This document shows, piece by piece, positions 1 to 11,230 of a stretch of 64,000 nt of DNA. The DNA is from Ryuthela nishihirai (taxonomy: Eukaryota > Arthropoda > Arachnida > Araneae > Heptathelidae), in the NCBI GenBank assembly GCA_038380435.1, contig JAWZYU010000019.1, forward strand, positions 25,383,801 through 25,447,800. The letters run 5' to 3'. The notes beneath the pieces were generated by a model. That model worked only from the letters and a program-made list of their open reading frames with translations. It made no database searches and was not told the DNA's origin. Position 1 is the stretch's first letter, and each line of letters starts with the position of its first letter. A program made the position numbers and the translations under genes.

Positions 1-1
1 A

Positions 2-1218
2 TAGAGGGTGTTTCAAAGAGGACGCAGACCTAAATATAAGAGAGTGTATAACTTACGTGCATGTACATTTTATGCCATGATATTAGTCAGTTGGCATTAT
101 TGTTGCACTGTACTCAAGGTTAACAGCCTTTAGCACTTGAAATGGCCTTGCCACACGCTAGTATCACTCAAGCATTCATTCCTTTGTGCTGTGTCAGCTA
201 TGTTGTTTTCCCAACAAGTTGACAATATCTCATTTGATTGATAAAATTGTGACACTGGGTCTGTACAGGATCAAAAGAGCCCAGGCCAGCCATTACTGTT
301 AACTGCCGAAGTTTTTGATGATGTGTCTCAGTGTTTAACTTGCTCACCCAGAAAATCTCTTAGAAAGTTATCTTCACAGGTTGGACTGTCACCAGCTACT
401 GTTTTCAGAGCTACAAAAAAGTTAAAATTTCATGCCTACCGCATTGGTGTTGTTCATGAACTGAACCAGATCGTGAAAAATCTTTACGGTACTGTCATTG
501 GTTTCGTTCTTTTGTTGATGAAAATGGAATTGAGGTGTTGGGCAACATTTATTTCAGTGATGAGGCTTTGTTTCACTTGGATGGGTAAGTGAACAGTCGA
601 ATATGCAGCAGTGAAAATTCTCACAATTTTCACGAACGACCATTACATGCACGAAAAATTGGTGTTTGGTGTGCAATTTCCCATCATTGTGTGATAGGGC
701 CTTTATTTGACTCAACTGTAACTGGTGAATTTTATCGTGACCACATCCAACAGTTTATTGCACTACTGGATGTGAATGAACAAGAGTGTTGATTTCAACA
801 AGATGGCACGACCACCCATACTGCAAATGACACAATGGTCATGTTGCAGGAATTTTTTAGTGATCATTTGATTTAAAAAAATTTGTGGTCCCACAAGATC
901 CCCAGATCTTGCTGCACCAGATTTTTTCCTTTGGGAATATCTCAAAATATGTAATGTTTCAAAACAATCCTCCTACACTTGAAGACTTGAAGGCTAACAC
1001 TGAGAGATTTTAAACATAAGAAAACAAACATTATGAAAGGTGGCTGTAAATGTCATGAAATGGGTACAAATCTGCATCCAGGTTGCAGGAAATCACTTTC
1101 AACATATGTTGTAAAGGTAGATATATGTCTAATTTGCATCTTTTGAAATTTGTGTCTTTTGTCAAGTTTAAATAGAAAAATACAATAGAGGGTTGTGTTC
1201 TTTTTGAAACACCCTGTA
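2..1218 (+). mobile_element. mariner-like DNA transposon copy M1 (complete length, dead)
   Basis: The two ends carry imperfect terminal inverted repeats: 2-31 begins TAGAGGGTGTTTCAAA, and the reverse complement of 1190-1218 begins TACAGGGTGTTTCAAA. Differences between the arms are mostly transitions. TA dinucleotides lie at both outer edges, as expected for Tc1/mariner target duplication, and the length of about 1.2 kb is typical. The right edge abuts family A LINE 5' sequence. The paralogous copy A5 near 34997 has an unbroken AATAGATTC at the same place, so M1 probably jumped into the TA of that motif. The transposase inside is broken. Confidence 0.8.
323..960 (+). pseudogene. mariner-family transposase remnant
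   Basis: Several frames together give the order of a mariner/IS630-type transposase. A helix-turn-helix stretch contains PRKSLRKLSSQVGLSPATV. It is followed by a first catalytic aspartate in FSDEALFHLDG, the block WCAISHHCVIGPL, a second aspartate in FQQDGTTTH, and near 895-950 an out-of-frame SPDLAAPDFFLW block that should carry the third. The frame changes at about 590, a TGA falls at 790-792 just before FQQDG, and there is at least one more shift near 880. No functional protein is possible. Assignment to the superfamily is firm; the subfamily is not resolved. Confidence 0.75.
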
Positions 1219-1477
1219 GATTCACAGGATACGTTTTATCAGCTGGTGGATAATCCTGAGTGGAGGTCATCGCAGGCACCTGAACTCTTGCTTCTACAGG
1301 CATCGCCATATTCTAATATTGGAGGAAGTCTTACAGTGTAGAATAGCTTCAGCCTTTAGATGTGGATGAATGGGTCTTTGCCGCATGCCTGCAATTAGGG
1401 GGCTGTTTGATATTGTCAGCATTCCCTCTCTCAATAAACATAGTTTATTTAAACAACCCACTAACCATTTTCTCTTC

Positions 1478-2195
1478 ATAGGTAGTTGGAATGTGAGGAA
1501 TCTGCACAGAGCTTATTCTCTTGATGCCCTCACACAAGAATTCCACCATTATATTTTAGATATCCTTGGCTTGAAAGAGACCAGATGGACAAAGTTCAGA
1601 TTCTTAAAAATAATCTTAAATTTCTCTTTTCAGGGAGAGATGATGATAAGCATCTCCAAGGTGCAGGTCTGCTTCTCAGCAGACATGCTAGTAATGCTCT
1701 TCTAGGATACGAGTGCATTAATGAAGGTTCCTTAAGAGCAAAATTTCGGACAAAAGTTAAAAACCTGAATGTTTTTTGCTATTATGTCCCCACTGTGGAT
1801 GCCGAGGAAGATGAGAAAGATAGGTATTACAGACAACTTCAGGATATATTAAATTCTGTCAAGAAAGGAGATATTACTCTTGTTCTAGGTGACTTCAATG
1901 CCAAAGTTTGTACTGAATCTGACCTTTGGGGAGGGATGATAGGCCCTTTTGGTATTGGTAGCTGCAATGGCAATGGGCAACGTCTTCTATGGTAAGTAAA
2001 TTTAATGGTTTCAGAATAACTACCACTTACTAGAAATACTGGAATATTTATAAATACACGTGGGTTTCACCTGATGGGTTGCATAGGAATGTGATCGATT
2101 ATATGTTAATTAATAGCAAATGGAAAAGTTCTGTTAGGAATACCAGGTCATATAGGGGAGCTGAAATTGGATCTGATCATTACCTTGTTATAAGG
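1478..2195 (+). pseudogene. family A endonuclease domain (broken)
   Basis: Translation in pieces shows the endonuclease start GSWNVRNLH, then the LKETRWT block that carries the catalytic glutamate, the VLGDFNAKV metal-site block near 1890, and a degraded SDHYLV block near 2180. At least two frame changes separate the pieces (about 1600 and 1995-2030). Family A normally reads LQETRW; here Gln is Lys. Unlike copies A2 and A3, this copy keeps the Trp codon in DLWGG and the full CCCTTTT run at about 1945, so it descends from a different source copy. Confidence 0.7.
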
Positions 2196-2385
2196 TTAAA
2201 AATTTTACTTTTAATTCTGAAGCTCTGAAAGACCCAGTTATAGCTAAAGCTTACCATGATAAGTTACTTAGTCATTATGACATCCATGGTTTGCTTACTA
2301 CTGAAGTTGAGGAAGAATGGGACTCTTTTAGGAACAGGCTTTTTTAGAAACTAACAGTACTCTTTTAGGGAAAAAGGAGCAGAGC

Positions 2386-4403
2386 ATGCAAAATTATTTG
2401 AGTGATAAGGCATTTGAGCTTCTTTCAGAAAGAAAGAACTGTAAGAATGTCCTTAATCAGTTCCCTACTAGTCCTAACAGAAAGCATTACAAAGAGCTTA
2501 ATAAATGTGTAAAGGATCAGTTAGCTACTGATAAGAATCTTTGGCATGATGGCTTGGCAGATAAAGTCAAGGAAACAGTTAGATAGCACAAAAGCATAGA
2601 GCTGTACCAGATAGTTAATGTTTTGTGTGGTAGAAAATGGACAGGTATGCAGAGATTGAAGGATATACAAGGCATGGTTACAGAAGGTGATGATTCTGAC
2701 ATGGATAGGTGGGCTGAGCATTTCAGTGATGTTCTAAACAATGTGGTTAATTCTACTCCCATTGTTTGCAATGATGATAGATGCATTGTTGGCATTAATG
2801 TTGGCCCTATAACACAATCTGAAGTTAGTTTGGCTATTTCTAAACTTAAACTTCTAAATCCCCAGGGGTGGATGAAATTACTACGGAAATGCTTAGAGCA
2901 GGGAATGTTTCAGTTACCATTTGGATGACTGAAATTTTGAATAACTTTTATGATAAAGGCATGGTTCCTAAAGATTTTACCAAAGCTATTATTATCCCTA
3001 TTTTCAAAAAAGGTGATCGCAGTTCTTGTGATAACTATAGGGGTATCAGCCTACTCTCTGTTCCAGGGAAAGTTCTTTCCATGATTGTGCTTAATAGAAT
3101 TAAGAATCTGGTTGACAGACAATTGCGTGATGAGCAATGTGGATTCAGAAGTGGTAGGGGATGTGTAGATAGATATTTTCACTTAGGCAGATTCTTGAGA
3201 AATGTTTAGAGTTTCAGAAACCTTTGTTTGCTAGCTTTGTTGATTTCAAAAAGGCTTTCGACTCTGTTGATCGTCATAATTTGTGGTTGATTTTGAGATC
3301 ATATGGTATACCTGACAAGTTAGTTAACATAATGAAAGCTCTATAATAACACTGAGTCATGTGTGAGAGTTGGTAGGTCTTGTAGCAATTGGTTTAGCAT
3401 TACTTCTGGTGTTCGACAAGGGTGCATTTTGTCTCCTTTTTTCTCTTTAGTTTGGTTGTTGATTATGTTATGCGAAATTCACTTCAAGGGAAAGCTTTTG
3501 GCCTTAAATGGGCTGGAGATACGAAAATTTCTGATTTAGATTATGCTGATGATTTAGCCCTTTTGGCAAATGATGTTGATGAGATGAACTCTTTCATTCG
3601 AGCTGTTGATGAGACTGGTAGTACAGTAGGTTTGGTTATAAACAGAGAGAAAACTAAAGTGATGAAAATTGGTCAGGCAGGCTGTGATTCAGTTAATCTG
3701 AATGGTTGCAGTCTTGAGCAGGTGTCACAGTTTAATTATCTTGGGAGCTATGTAACAGATAATGGTGATGTGCGGCATGAGATTAACAGATAAATAGGGA
3801 TTGCTGCCAGGACTTTTAAGAATCTATGGAGAGTGTGGAGAAATAGGTGTATACACTAAAATTAGACTCTTATAATAGTTTGATTCTCTCTAGGTTAGTT
3901 ATGGTAGTGAAACTTGGATGCTTTGTAATGAAGATAAAAGGAAACTAGATGCTTTTGGATTCTAGATGATTAGGCAGTATCTTGGGCATTAGGTGATTCA
4001 ACTTTGTAAGTAATGATGAGGTTAGGCAAAGGAGTTAGCAACCTCCTAAGCAGTATACTGTGCAGAGAAAATTTCTGATTTAGTTTATCCTTTAGTTATC
4101 TCTGCACAGTACCTGCTAAGCAGGATACTGTGCAGAGAGAGACTCTGTTGGTTTCACCATGTTGCCCATATGGATAATTATAGATTAGGAATAGGGTTAT
4201 GAACAATGTGCCTAAAGGCCTCAGAAAGGGGGGGAGACCTGGAATGCAGTGGGCAGACAATGTCAAACAGGACCTTGTTAGAATTGGTGTACAGTGGCCA
4301 GATGCAGCAGATATAGCTCAGTACAGATATGCTTGGAGAACTAAATTGCATGGTCTGATTGGACCTCTTGCAGCCCATGGTTGTTTGAGGATGATGATGA
4401 TGA
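2386..4403 (+). pseudogene. family A reverse transcriptase (broken)
   Basis: Ordered RT blocks are visible in shifting frames: AIIIPIFKKGDRSSCDNYRG (2980-3045), RDEQCGFRSGRG (3128-3165), VDFKKAFDSVDRHN (3238-3285), the GVRQGCILSPF block (3410-3440), and the active-site motif YADDLALLANDVDEM (3541-3585). The C-terminal half follows, with the tail block at 4199-4380. Stops at 2341, 2584, 3207 and 3791 and several indels destroy it. A local rearrangement with inverted copies of TACTGTGCAGAGA lies at 4056-4140. Confidence 0.75.
4056..4138. repeat. local inverted triplication inside A1
   Basis: TACTGTGCAGAGA at 4056-4068 recurs as an exact reverse complement at 4099-4111. It recurs again in direct orientation near 4126-4138, next to the small palindrome CCTGCTAAGCAGG (4112-4124). 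Other family A copies have only one version. The pattern resembles a template-switching scar. Confidence 0.7.
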
Positions 4404-5116
4404 GTTGAATAAAAGCCTGACCTTATGGTACAATTCCACAGATTACAAACTTCAAACAGCATCAAAGAGCAATATACAAGCATCAATAGCACCCTTATGT
4501 GGAGCCATCCCAACTTTCTATTTTTGCTTTGGTCTTGTACACATCGACAAAATCTGCTTCTGTAGAATCCACATCTATGGGATCAAGTGCTCAATGATGT
4601 TGCTTCAAAGGTACAAAACTGTTTAGAAGTCATATTCATGAGATCTGTAGTAGTATTACAACATATTGTAGAAGATGACAAATTTTCATTCTATTTAAAG
4701 ATATTTAATTCATGATTATGCTGTAATATTAAAAGCTCTTGAGCAACATTATTCTACATTAAGCTTAATATTATTCACATAGTCAAGCATTAGTATTTTT
4801 CACCATGGTATAGGACACTTATCTTACAAAAAGTTCCCAAGAGATGAAAATTATTACGATTTTCAGGTGTCTTCAAAAACTTCTTGCTGGTTCAGCTGGT
4901 CTTGCTATTATTCTTATGTTGTTCTTGCAAGGGCCCTGTGTCAAGGATTATATCTTAGTTGCTGCCGATCTCTTACTTGCTTGCTTGCTTACACGTTACA
5001 CAAAATTGGGAGGTCCTTATTCAGGCTTTCCCAGAACAAGTAAGAAAATTCAAATAACAAAACCTCAAGTGTCTTTCTTGAGGGAATTAAGATATATATA
5101 TGATTTTTTCATATGA

Positions 5117-5290
5117 TTTATTTTTTTTTTTCATTTTTTTTCATTTTTTTTTCTTTTCTTTTTTTTTTCATTCATTTTTATTATTTTTTTCATTCATTTT
5201 TTAATATTTTTTTTCCATTCATTTTTTTATTATATTTTTTTTCATATGTTTATAATTTTTTTTTTTTTTTTGGTATTTTTTTTTTATAAT
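5117..5290. repeat. T-rich low-complexity tract
   Basis: Long T runs are interspersed with CATTCATTTTT-type words. The tract lies between the stop codon of LINE B and its presumed 3' end, so on the transcript strand it is an A-rich 3' untranslated region. Confidence 0.8.
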
Positions 5291-5352
5291 TTATTCCAGA
5301 TATTTGTCTCTTGGAGGAAATTCAATAACAGTTGATAAATTTTTTGTTGAAG

Positions 5353-7458
5353 TCAAAAATTAGGGGAATTTAGAATTGTATCTAAAGTAAATTCAGTAAT
5401 TCCAATATTCTCAAGTTCATGAAAAAATTTATTTCTTTGAAAGTAAAATTTGCCGCAATTTAAGATTATATGGGTAGAATTTTCTTTTAAATTACATAAT
5501 GTACAGTTAGGATTATCAGTTAATTTTAAAAGAAATTTTGACTTGTTTAATAATATAGTACCTGTTTTTAATCGGAGAAGAGCTCTAATTTCTTGTCTAT
5601 TAAAAACACTATTTGAGAAATAATTAATTTTGCTGGAGAGTAAATATCTAAAGTTAGGTTTAAACATAGAGTTAAGTTGAAAGAATTTTTCTGTCAAGGA
5701 GAATTCCAAATTTTTTATCTCTTTTTTTGTATTTATATAAAATTTATAAGTTGGAGAGCATATATTAAGGTCATGTGCTGCTTTCGCCATCTTATCTACT
5801 TCTTCATTTTCCTTAATTCCAGTATGTCCTGGAGACCAACTGAGGTGGATTTTATTATTATTTTGAATAAAATTTTCAGTGTTTAGTTTAAGTAATGAAG
5901 TAATGTAATATGGATATGTGGAGTATGATTGATCCTGAGTTAATGTGAGAATAGCTCCTTTAGAATCAATAAAAATAACTATAAGTTGGTTTTTAGTATT
6001 TTGTAAAAGCCATTTTAAGGCAGCCAAAATGGCAAAAATTTCTGCATGTAAAATTGAAGTATGTTTTGGTAATTTAAATTTTAAGGAAACATTAAAATAT
6101 GGAATAAAAACAGCTGCAGAAGCAGAACCAGAGTCTTGTATAAAAGAACCATCTGTATATATTTTCAGAAAATTTTCAAAATGTTCCTTTTTAAAATTAT
6201 TGAATAATTGCAGAATGGCTTCATTTGAATATTCATTTTTAGAGTGTAATAAAGGAATTTCAGTATAAAATTTAGGAAGTTGATAACACCAAAATGGAAT
6301 TGATTCTGTAATGTCTCCTCTTAAGTCTTCCTTATGAAGGTTATTAAAAAAATTAAAGAGTGATGGTTGGTTTTTTAAAATTTTGTAATAAGGTAGTCTT
6401 TTAAATTTTTGATAAAATGGATGGTCAGGAAGCTTATAATGTAATCTAGAATAATATTTTAAAATTAAGATAGGGTGTCTTGTTTTGAAGTTTGGAAGAG
6501 CAGTTTCAGCCAAGAGAGCAAGTGAGGGGCAAAACCTAGGAAGACCTAGAGCACTCTTAATACATTTGTTTTGAATAATATTTAATTTTTTAAGTTTAGT
6601 TAAATTTGGGAAATCTATTAAATCAAAGACATATTCAATTTTCGCTCTTATTAAATTTTTATATAAAATTATTAATGTATTAGGGTGCGAGCCTTCTTTT
6701 TTGAATGCAAAATATTTAAAAATATTAAGTAATTTGGAGCCTGAATTGTGTGCATGATCTAAGTGTGAATTCCAATTTAATTTTGAATCTAAATAAAATC
6801 CGAGAAGTTTACATTGATTGACTTGAGCAATTTTGTTGTCATTAATTTTTAAAACAAATTTTGGAGAAATATGTTTGTTTTTGGAGAAGTATATATAGTA
6901 GGTTTTATTTATATTTATTATTAAATTCCATTTTTCACAATACTTGGTTAATTTGTTAAGTTGTTCTTGAGTATTATGTTGTATATCATATTCATTTCTG
7001 TCTGAAGTCCAAAAAGTGAGGTCATCAGCATAGCTTGTATAATTAAATTTGTTATTAAAAATTTTTTTAATATCATATAAATATAGATTAAAAAGAATGG
7101 GTGAAAGGGTAGATCCTTGTGATAAGCCCTATGAAATGTTATGACAGTTAGAAAAAAAAGAATTAATTTTGACTTTAAATTTTCTGTTTTTTAAATATTT
7201 TGAAAGAAATGTTATTAAGTTATAATCAATATTTACTTTACTCAACTTTAGTAAAAGATAATCAATTGAGACTGTATCAAAAGCTTGGGTTAGGTCAATT
7301 GAAACAGCCAATAAGATTTTTTTCCTTTCATTAGCTAAATAAATATCAGATAGGAGTAATGAAACACATTCTTTGGATGAACGATTTTTTCTAAAGCCAA
7401 AAAAGTTTTCAGATAGAATATTATTTTTGTCAATTTGCCAAATAAGTCTTCGAAACAA
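5353..7458 (-). pseudogene. RT plus RNase H polyprotein of LINE B, one premature stop
   Basis: The frame is open from 7458 down to the stop at 5353, except for a single TAG at 7129-7131 directly before GLSQGSTLSPILF. RT motifs in order: FGFRKNRSSKECV, SIDLTQAFDTVSIDYL, GLSQGS, and the active site SYADDLTFW near 7030. RNase H follows with IYTDGSFIQDSGSASAAV, AEIFAILAALKWL, FIDSKGAI and SWSPGHTG...EVDKMAK, so its acidic residues are all present. A CTLC/HIILNC zinc-type tail follows. The N-terminal part of RT and any endonuclease are missing. So little decay suggests a recent insertion. Confidence 0.8.
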
Positions 7459-7769
7459 AATCTTTTCTTGCTAATATATAGCATTGATGTTTTTCACTTG
7501 GTATTTAAGTTCCAGATCACCTTTGTAACATTAAAATCCTACCCCTTCTGGCAGCATAGAACCTTCTGCTGCATGAGCAGTACAGTGAAAATCAAAATTG
7601 CAAATAGAGGGAGACTCTTATTTAAAGCTGGATAGTATTTGTGACTCTGACATTTTAACCGGGAGGTATAGTGCGAGATGAAGTCCCACTAGTGTAGGGA
7701 TGAAACATGTCACTGCATGGAGATGTTGAGCCCTTTCAGATTTTAATGTTAATGTCTGTAACTTTTAAA

Positions 7770-7871
7770 ATTCTTTGAGTTGAAATTTAAGTTCGTGGAT
7801 ACTTTTTAAGATGTTCTAACATTCTTTGAGTTGAAATTTAAGTCCGTTGAGCCTTTTAAGATATTTAAGTA
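7770..7871. repeat. 51-bp tandem duplication
   Basis: ATTCTTTGAGTTGAAATTTA starts at 7770 and again at 7821. The two units run on with a few substitutions. The pair lies in the unpaired centre of the long inverted repeat. Confidence 0.7.
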
Positions 7872-8652
7872 TAAGAGAGGGTCCTTTTGAGCAACTGATT
7901 TTCTGCAGCACAAGTTTTAAGGAATATGCAACACAACCAGCAGTGGTTGATGAAAATGACTTTCTGATCTGGAATCAGGAATTTAAATACCAAAGTGAAA
8001 AACATCAGTGCTATATATTAACAATGGTTGCCAATAAGAGATCAGTGGCAATCAAGATAAAAATCCTTGACACAGGGCCTTTGCAAGAACAATGTAAGGA
8101 TAATAGCATGACTGGCTGAATCAGTAAGAAGTTTTTGAAGACACATGAAAATGGTAATAATTTCCATCTCTTTACTTGGGAACTTTTTATAAAATAAAAG
8201 TGTCCTTAAGTGACAGTATACCACAGTGAAAAATACCCATGGCTTGACTATGTGAATAGTATTAAGCTTAATGTAGAATAATGTGCTCAAGAGCTTTTAA
8301 TATTACAGCATAATCATGAATAAAATATTTTTAAACAAAGTGCTATGTAGTTTAAATTTAATTTTCATTCTATTATCATTACTTACCATTATGGTACAAA
8401 ATGTTAATTACTAAAAGAATCAACTCTGATCAAGAGATTTTTTATTGCACTTTTATATTTCAAACTATGCCCATTGCAATCACACTCCAAAAAAAATTTC
8501 AGACAACCTAGAATTAGTTAAGTAAAAAAAAAATTTACAATTAGTTAAATTATATAATTAAAATAATATTTTAATTACTTAGAATCCATGTTCTAAAGAT
8601 GAGTACATCTTTACGAACATGTTACTACATAAAATCTGCATCTTTCAAAGTA

Positions 8653-8800
8653 CGTTAGTATAGTGGTTACAATGGTCAATACTAGTTTTTTCGTTGTTTA
8701 GGTCCAGAGTTTATTACTCGTTTTTTGCTGTTTAGGTCCCGAGTTTATTACTCGTTTTTTGCTGTTTAGGTCCCGAGTTCAATACCTGATGGGGGAAGTG
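8653..8800 (+). repeat. tRNA-derived sequence with internal 34-bp triplication
   Basis: GTTAGTATAGTGGTTA at 8654-8669 is a good match to the A box of tRNA-Asp-type genes, and GTTCAATACC at 8777-8786 fits the B box. Between them a 34-35 bp unit, containing GCTGTTTAGGTCCCGAG, occurs three times (8683-8717, 8718-8751, 8752-8785), pushing the boxes about 100 bp apart. It cannot fold as a tRNA. It is a SINE head or expanded tRNA pseudogene. Confidence 0.6.
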
Positions 8801-10229
8801 TTTTTTTTGTTAAGAGTCATGTGGACAAAAGTTTTCACCCCCTGCCGAGAAATGGTGCTTTTGGAAGAGTGGTAACCACCAGGAAGAGTTATAATGGAGT
8901 CATTGAGTCTATTGAAGTTGACTATCTGTACATAGTCCTTTATCTGTGGTAAAATTCATTTTTTCAGGCCTGTCATGGTAAGGTTAATAATGCAATTATT
9001 AAAATCTCAAAGCTGCCACTGTACTAGGCTAGGATAGTTCAAAGGAACAGCATGCATATGACATGATTTAAATTATTCTATCAACCCTGAATTTTTTCAG
9101 CTAACTGTTCAACTTTGAATATAGAGAAAAAAATTGTCTTGTGTTCAGTGGGATATGACCCCACAACCACCTGAGGTCATGCAGTTGCTTGTTATTAAAC
9201 TGTTGTAAGAAATTTCTATTTCTTCAGTGATTAAGGAAAATCTAATTAGTCATCACATGTATAGGGTTCTTTCGTTTTCTACACAATACCATTTCATACT
9301 ATTCCTATGACTTCATTTTGGAGAGATGATATAATCAATATGATTAACCCTTAAAAAGTGTAAGGTTTCTCAAAATGCACGTAATTGTGGCCAAGATAAT
9401 TTTTTATTTTTTTAGCACAAAAACAACTGAACTTTATCTTGCAGTGACTAACAGATATATATACATAAGTTATGTTACATATAAAATGAAAGAAAAAAAA
9501 GTTTCATTTTGAATAATAAAACAACAGAAATTCAAATTGAGATAAAGGCTACTTAAACCTAATTTCTAAAATAGTAAACCCTGCTTGGGCACTTTAAAGG
9601 TTAAAGCATTTACACAAAATTTTAATTTTTATTATGCAAAGATTTAATGTCACCATTGGTTCTCATTATTGTTTATGTAATGGCAAATTTTTGCATTTCA
9701 TTGTGCCCACTTTAACTGTTTTTTGCAGTATCTTCTTAATATCTTTATGTCATTCTTAAAATATCACACAAATCAATAATAGTAATAGTATAAGGCTTTC
9801 AGCTTTATTATAAACTTTTCAAAATAAATCTCAAATGAAGTGTTAAATGACAACCAATAACTTATTTCAAGTATCAAATACTTTAAAGCAGCTAGTTAAA
9901 ATGTCAGTCAAAGTGAAACATTAAGACTTTTCAGAAACAAACAGCTTCTTCAATTTTATGATAAATATTAACCGGAATTTTTTCTTCTTCTCTCAATTCT
10001 CCAAATTTGCCTTACAACACAACACTTAATTGGCTACATAGCCAGGGGGAAAATGGGGTTTAACCTCCTATGAAAAAATGTTATTTTGAAGACAGTTCAT
10101 TAATTTATACTCCAATGCAAACTTATAAAATATACCCCACCTACCAAAAAATCCTGACTATGCTAGACTGAAATAAAACTTTAAAAAATTTGATGATTTA
10201 GGAATAAAATATACCAATTGTGCTTTTAA
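8801..10229. other. AT-rich intergenic stretch
   Basis: No coding region, transposon end or RNA gene could be recognised on either strand. Only short homopolymer runs are present. Confidence 0.6.
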
Positions 10230-11230
10230 CTCATTTTAAAAAAAAATTAGATAATAGTTTCACTTTGTCATCTGTCTGTCCATTTAAGTTTTAGCAGATA
10301 ATTATTTGCTTTTAGTGATCAATGAAATATTCTTTTTGAGTTTGATAGGAATTGATGACACATGATTAACACTTTTAAACTTCTGAAAACTATAATTGCA
10401 CCCTCTAACAATGGAAAAATTTGCACATCCCAAACGAATATTGCAGACAACATATTTTAGATAGAAATTTTAAATTTTGGTGGTGGAATGTGAACATGAA
10501 GTTTCCATTGTAAAACAAAGAATTCACCTCTTAGACCCAGGATGGGTGGGAAAACGCGACTTTTTTGTTTTAAAGGATAATTGTTTGTTTATAAATATAA
10601 ATTTAAAGTTCTCTTTAGGTTGGATAGGTATTGATGAAATATTATGATATACACTCTCTGAATATCCCAAAAGCAATGATTGTGCCCTCTAATAGTGGAA
10701 AAATTTAAAAATTCGAAAATTTTAATTGAATATTGCAGTGTATTTATGCTAGAAATTTTGGTAGTGGAATGTGTAAGTTACCAAGTTAATATTGACAACA
10801 ATAAAGTTATAACTGGAAAATTCATTTACTTGGATTGCGTGCTAATGAAATATTATAATTCATATTTTTTAAATACTTAGATATTTAAATTTACATCGTT
10901 ACAGATCATTAAATGCAGAAAATTCAAACTATTAATGACTTTTGCAACTAATTTGTATATAACAGAAACATGAAATTTTAATGGTAGATTTTCAAGAGAT
11001 AATCCACACAATAATAATGTACCCAATTTTCTCAGAGGGGTGTGGAAACGCAACTTTTTAATTTAAGAACAAATATTTTTTATTTTGTGTAATCACAAAT
11101 AAAATACTATTTGCATTTTCCCTACCATCCGTTAGCTCAAATTAACTTTTAAGGAGTGAAAAAATAAAAAAGTAAAGGAGAAACCTATTCTCATGTGCGT
11201 CAAAGGCGATATGCGTTTTACTAGTTAAAT
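10230..11230 (+). repeat. dispersed tandem-unit repeat, family R, copy R1
   Basis: The copy starts near a CTGTCTGTCC word (10271). It then has two to three degenerate units of roughly 220-240 bp, each with a CCCTCTAA-TGGAAAAATT word, AATATTGCA, and AAATTTTGGTGGTGGAATGTG. It finishes with the end module TTAAGGAGTGAAAAA...GATATGCGTTTTA (11150-11225). The same units and end module recur at 36-38.5 kb and 40.6-42 kb. No protein is encoded; the element class is unknown. Confidence 0.6.

Larger units (their letters stand above)
1219..4405 (+). mobile_element. RTE-like non-LTR retrotransposon copy A1 (family A)
   Basis: A near full-length but heavily mutated LINE: 5' untranslated sequence (1219-1480), an apurinic-type endonuclease, a reverse transcriptase, and a C-terminal block (WPDAAD, GRPGMQWADNVKQD) ending in a short GAT-repeat tail at 4388-4405 instead of poly(A). 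A microsatellite tail and an APE-RT layout without RNase H suit the RTE group, though the clade call is inference. Six other family A copies or fragments lie in the window, which let the frame breaks here be recognised. The start is set by the M1 insertion. Confidence 0.75.
4979..7469 (-). mobile_element. 5'-truncated RT/RNase H LINE, family B
   Basis: A non-LTR retrotransposon read leftwards, inserted in the left arm of the inverted repeat. Its 5' end is cut inside the RT domain near 7470, where arm sequence resumes. On the plus strand its 3' region is very T-rich (5117-5290), and the tail may be the CAAG-type repeat at about 4978-4995. Very high AT content sets it apart from families A and C. 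An RNase H domain after RT points to the I/R1/LOA group, but the clade is not decided. Confidence 0.7.
4681..8374. repeat. long inverted repeat flanked by 15-bp direct repeats
   Basis: The left arm is 4696 to about 4978, resumed at 7470-7516 after LINE B. The right arm is about 7975-8359, inverted. Arms share, in opposite orientation, the CATGATTATGCTGTAATATT block, the CTTCAAAAACTTCTT block and the ATATATAGCA-TGATGTTTTTCAC block, with roughly 10-15 percent divergence by eye. Outside both arms lies AATTTTCATTCTATT (4681-4695 and 8360-8374), which looks like a target-site duplication. No terminal motif of a known DNA transposon was found. The unpaired centre runs from 7517 to 7974. Confidence 0.65.

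Noticed and set aside
4490..4625. Minus-strand coding stretch reading DSTEADFVDVYKTKAKI
   Set aside because: Looks protein-like, but it is short, bounded by stops, lacks clear splice sites and matches no family I know.
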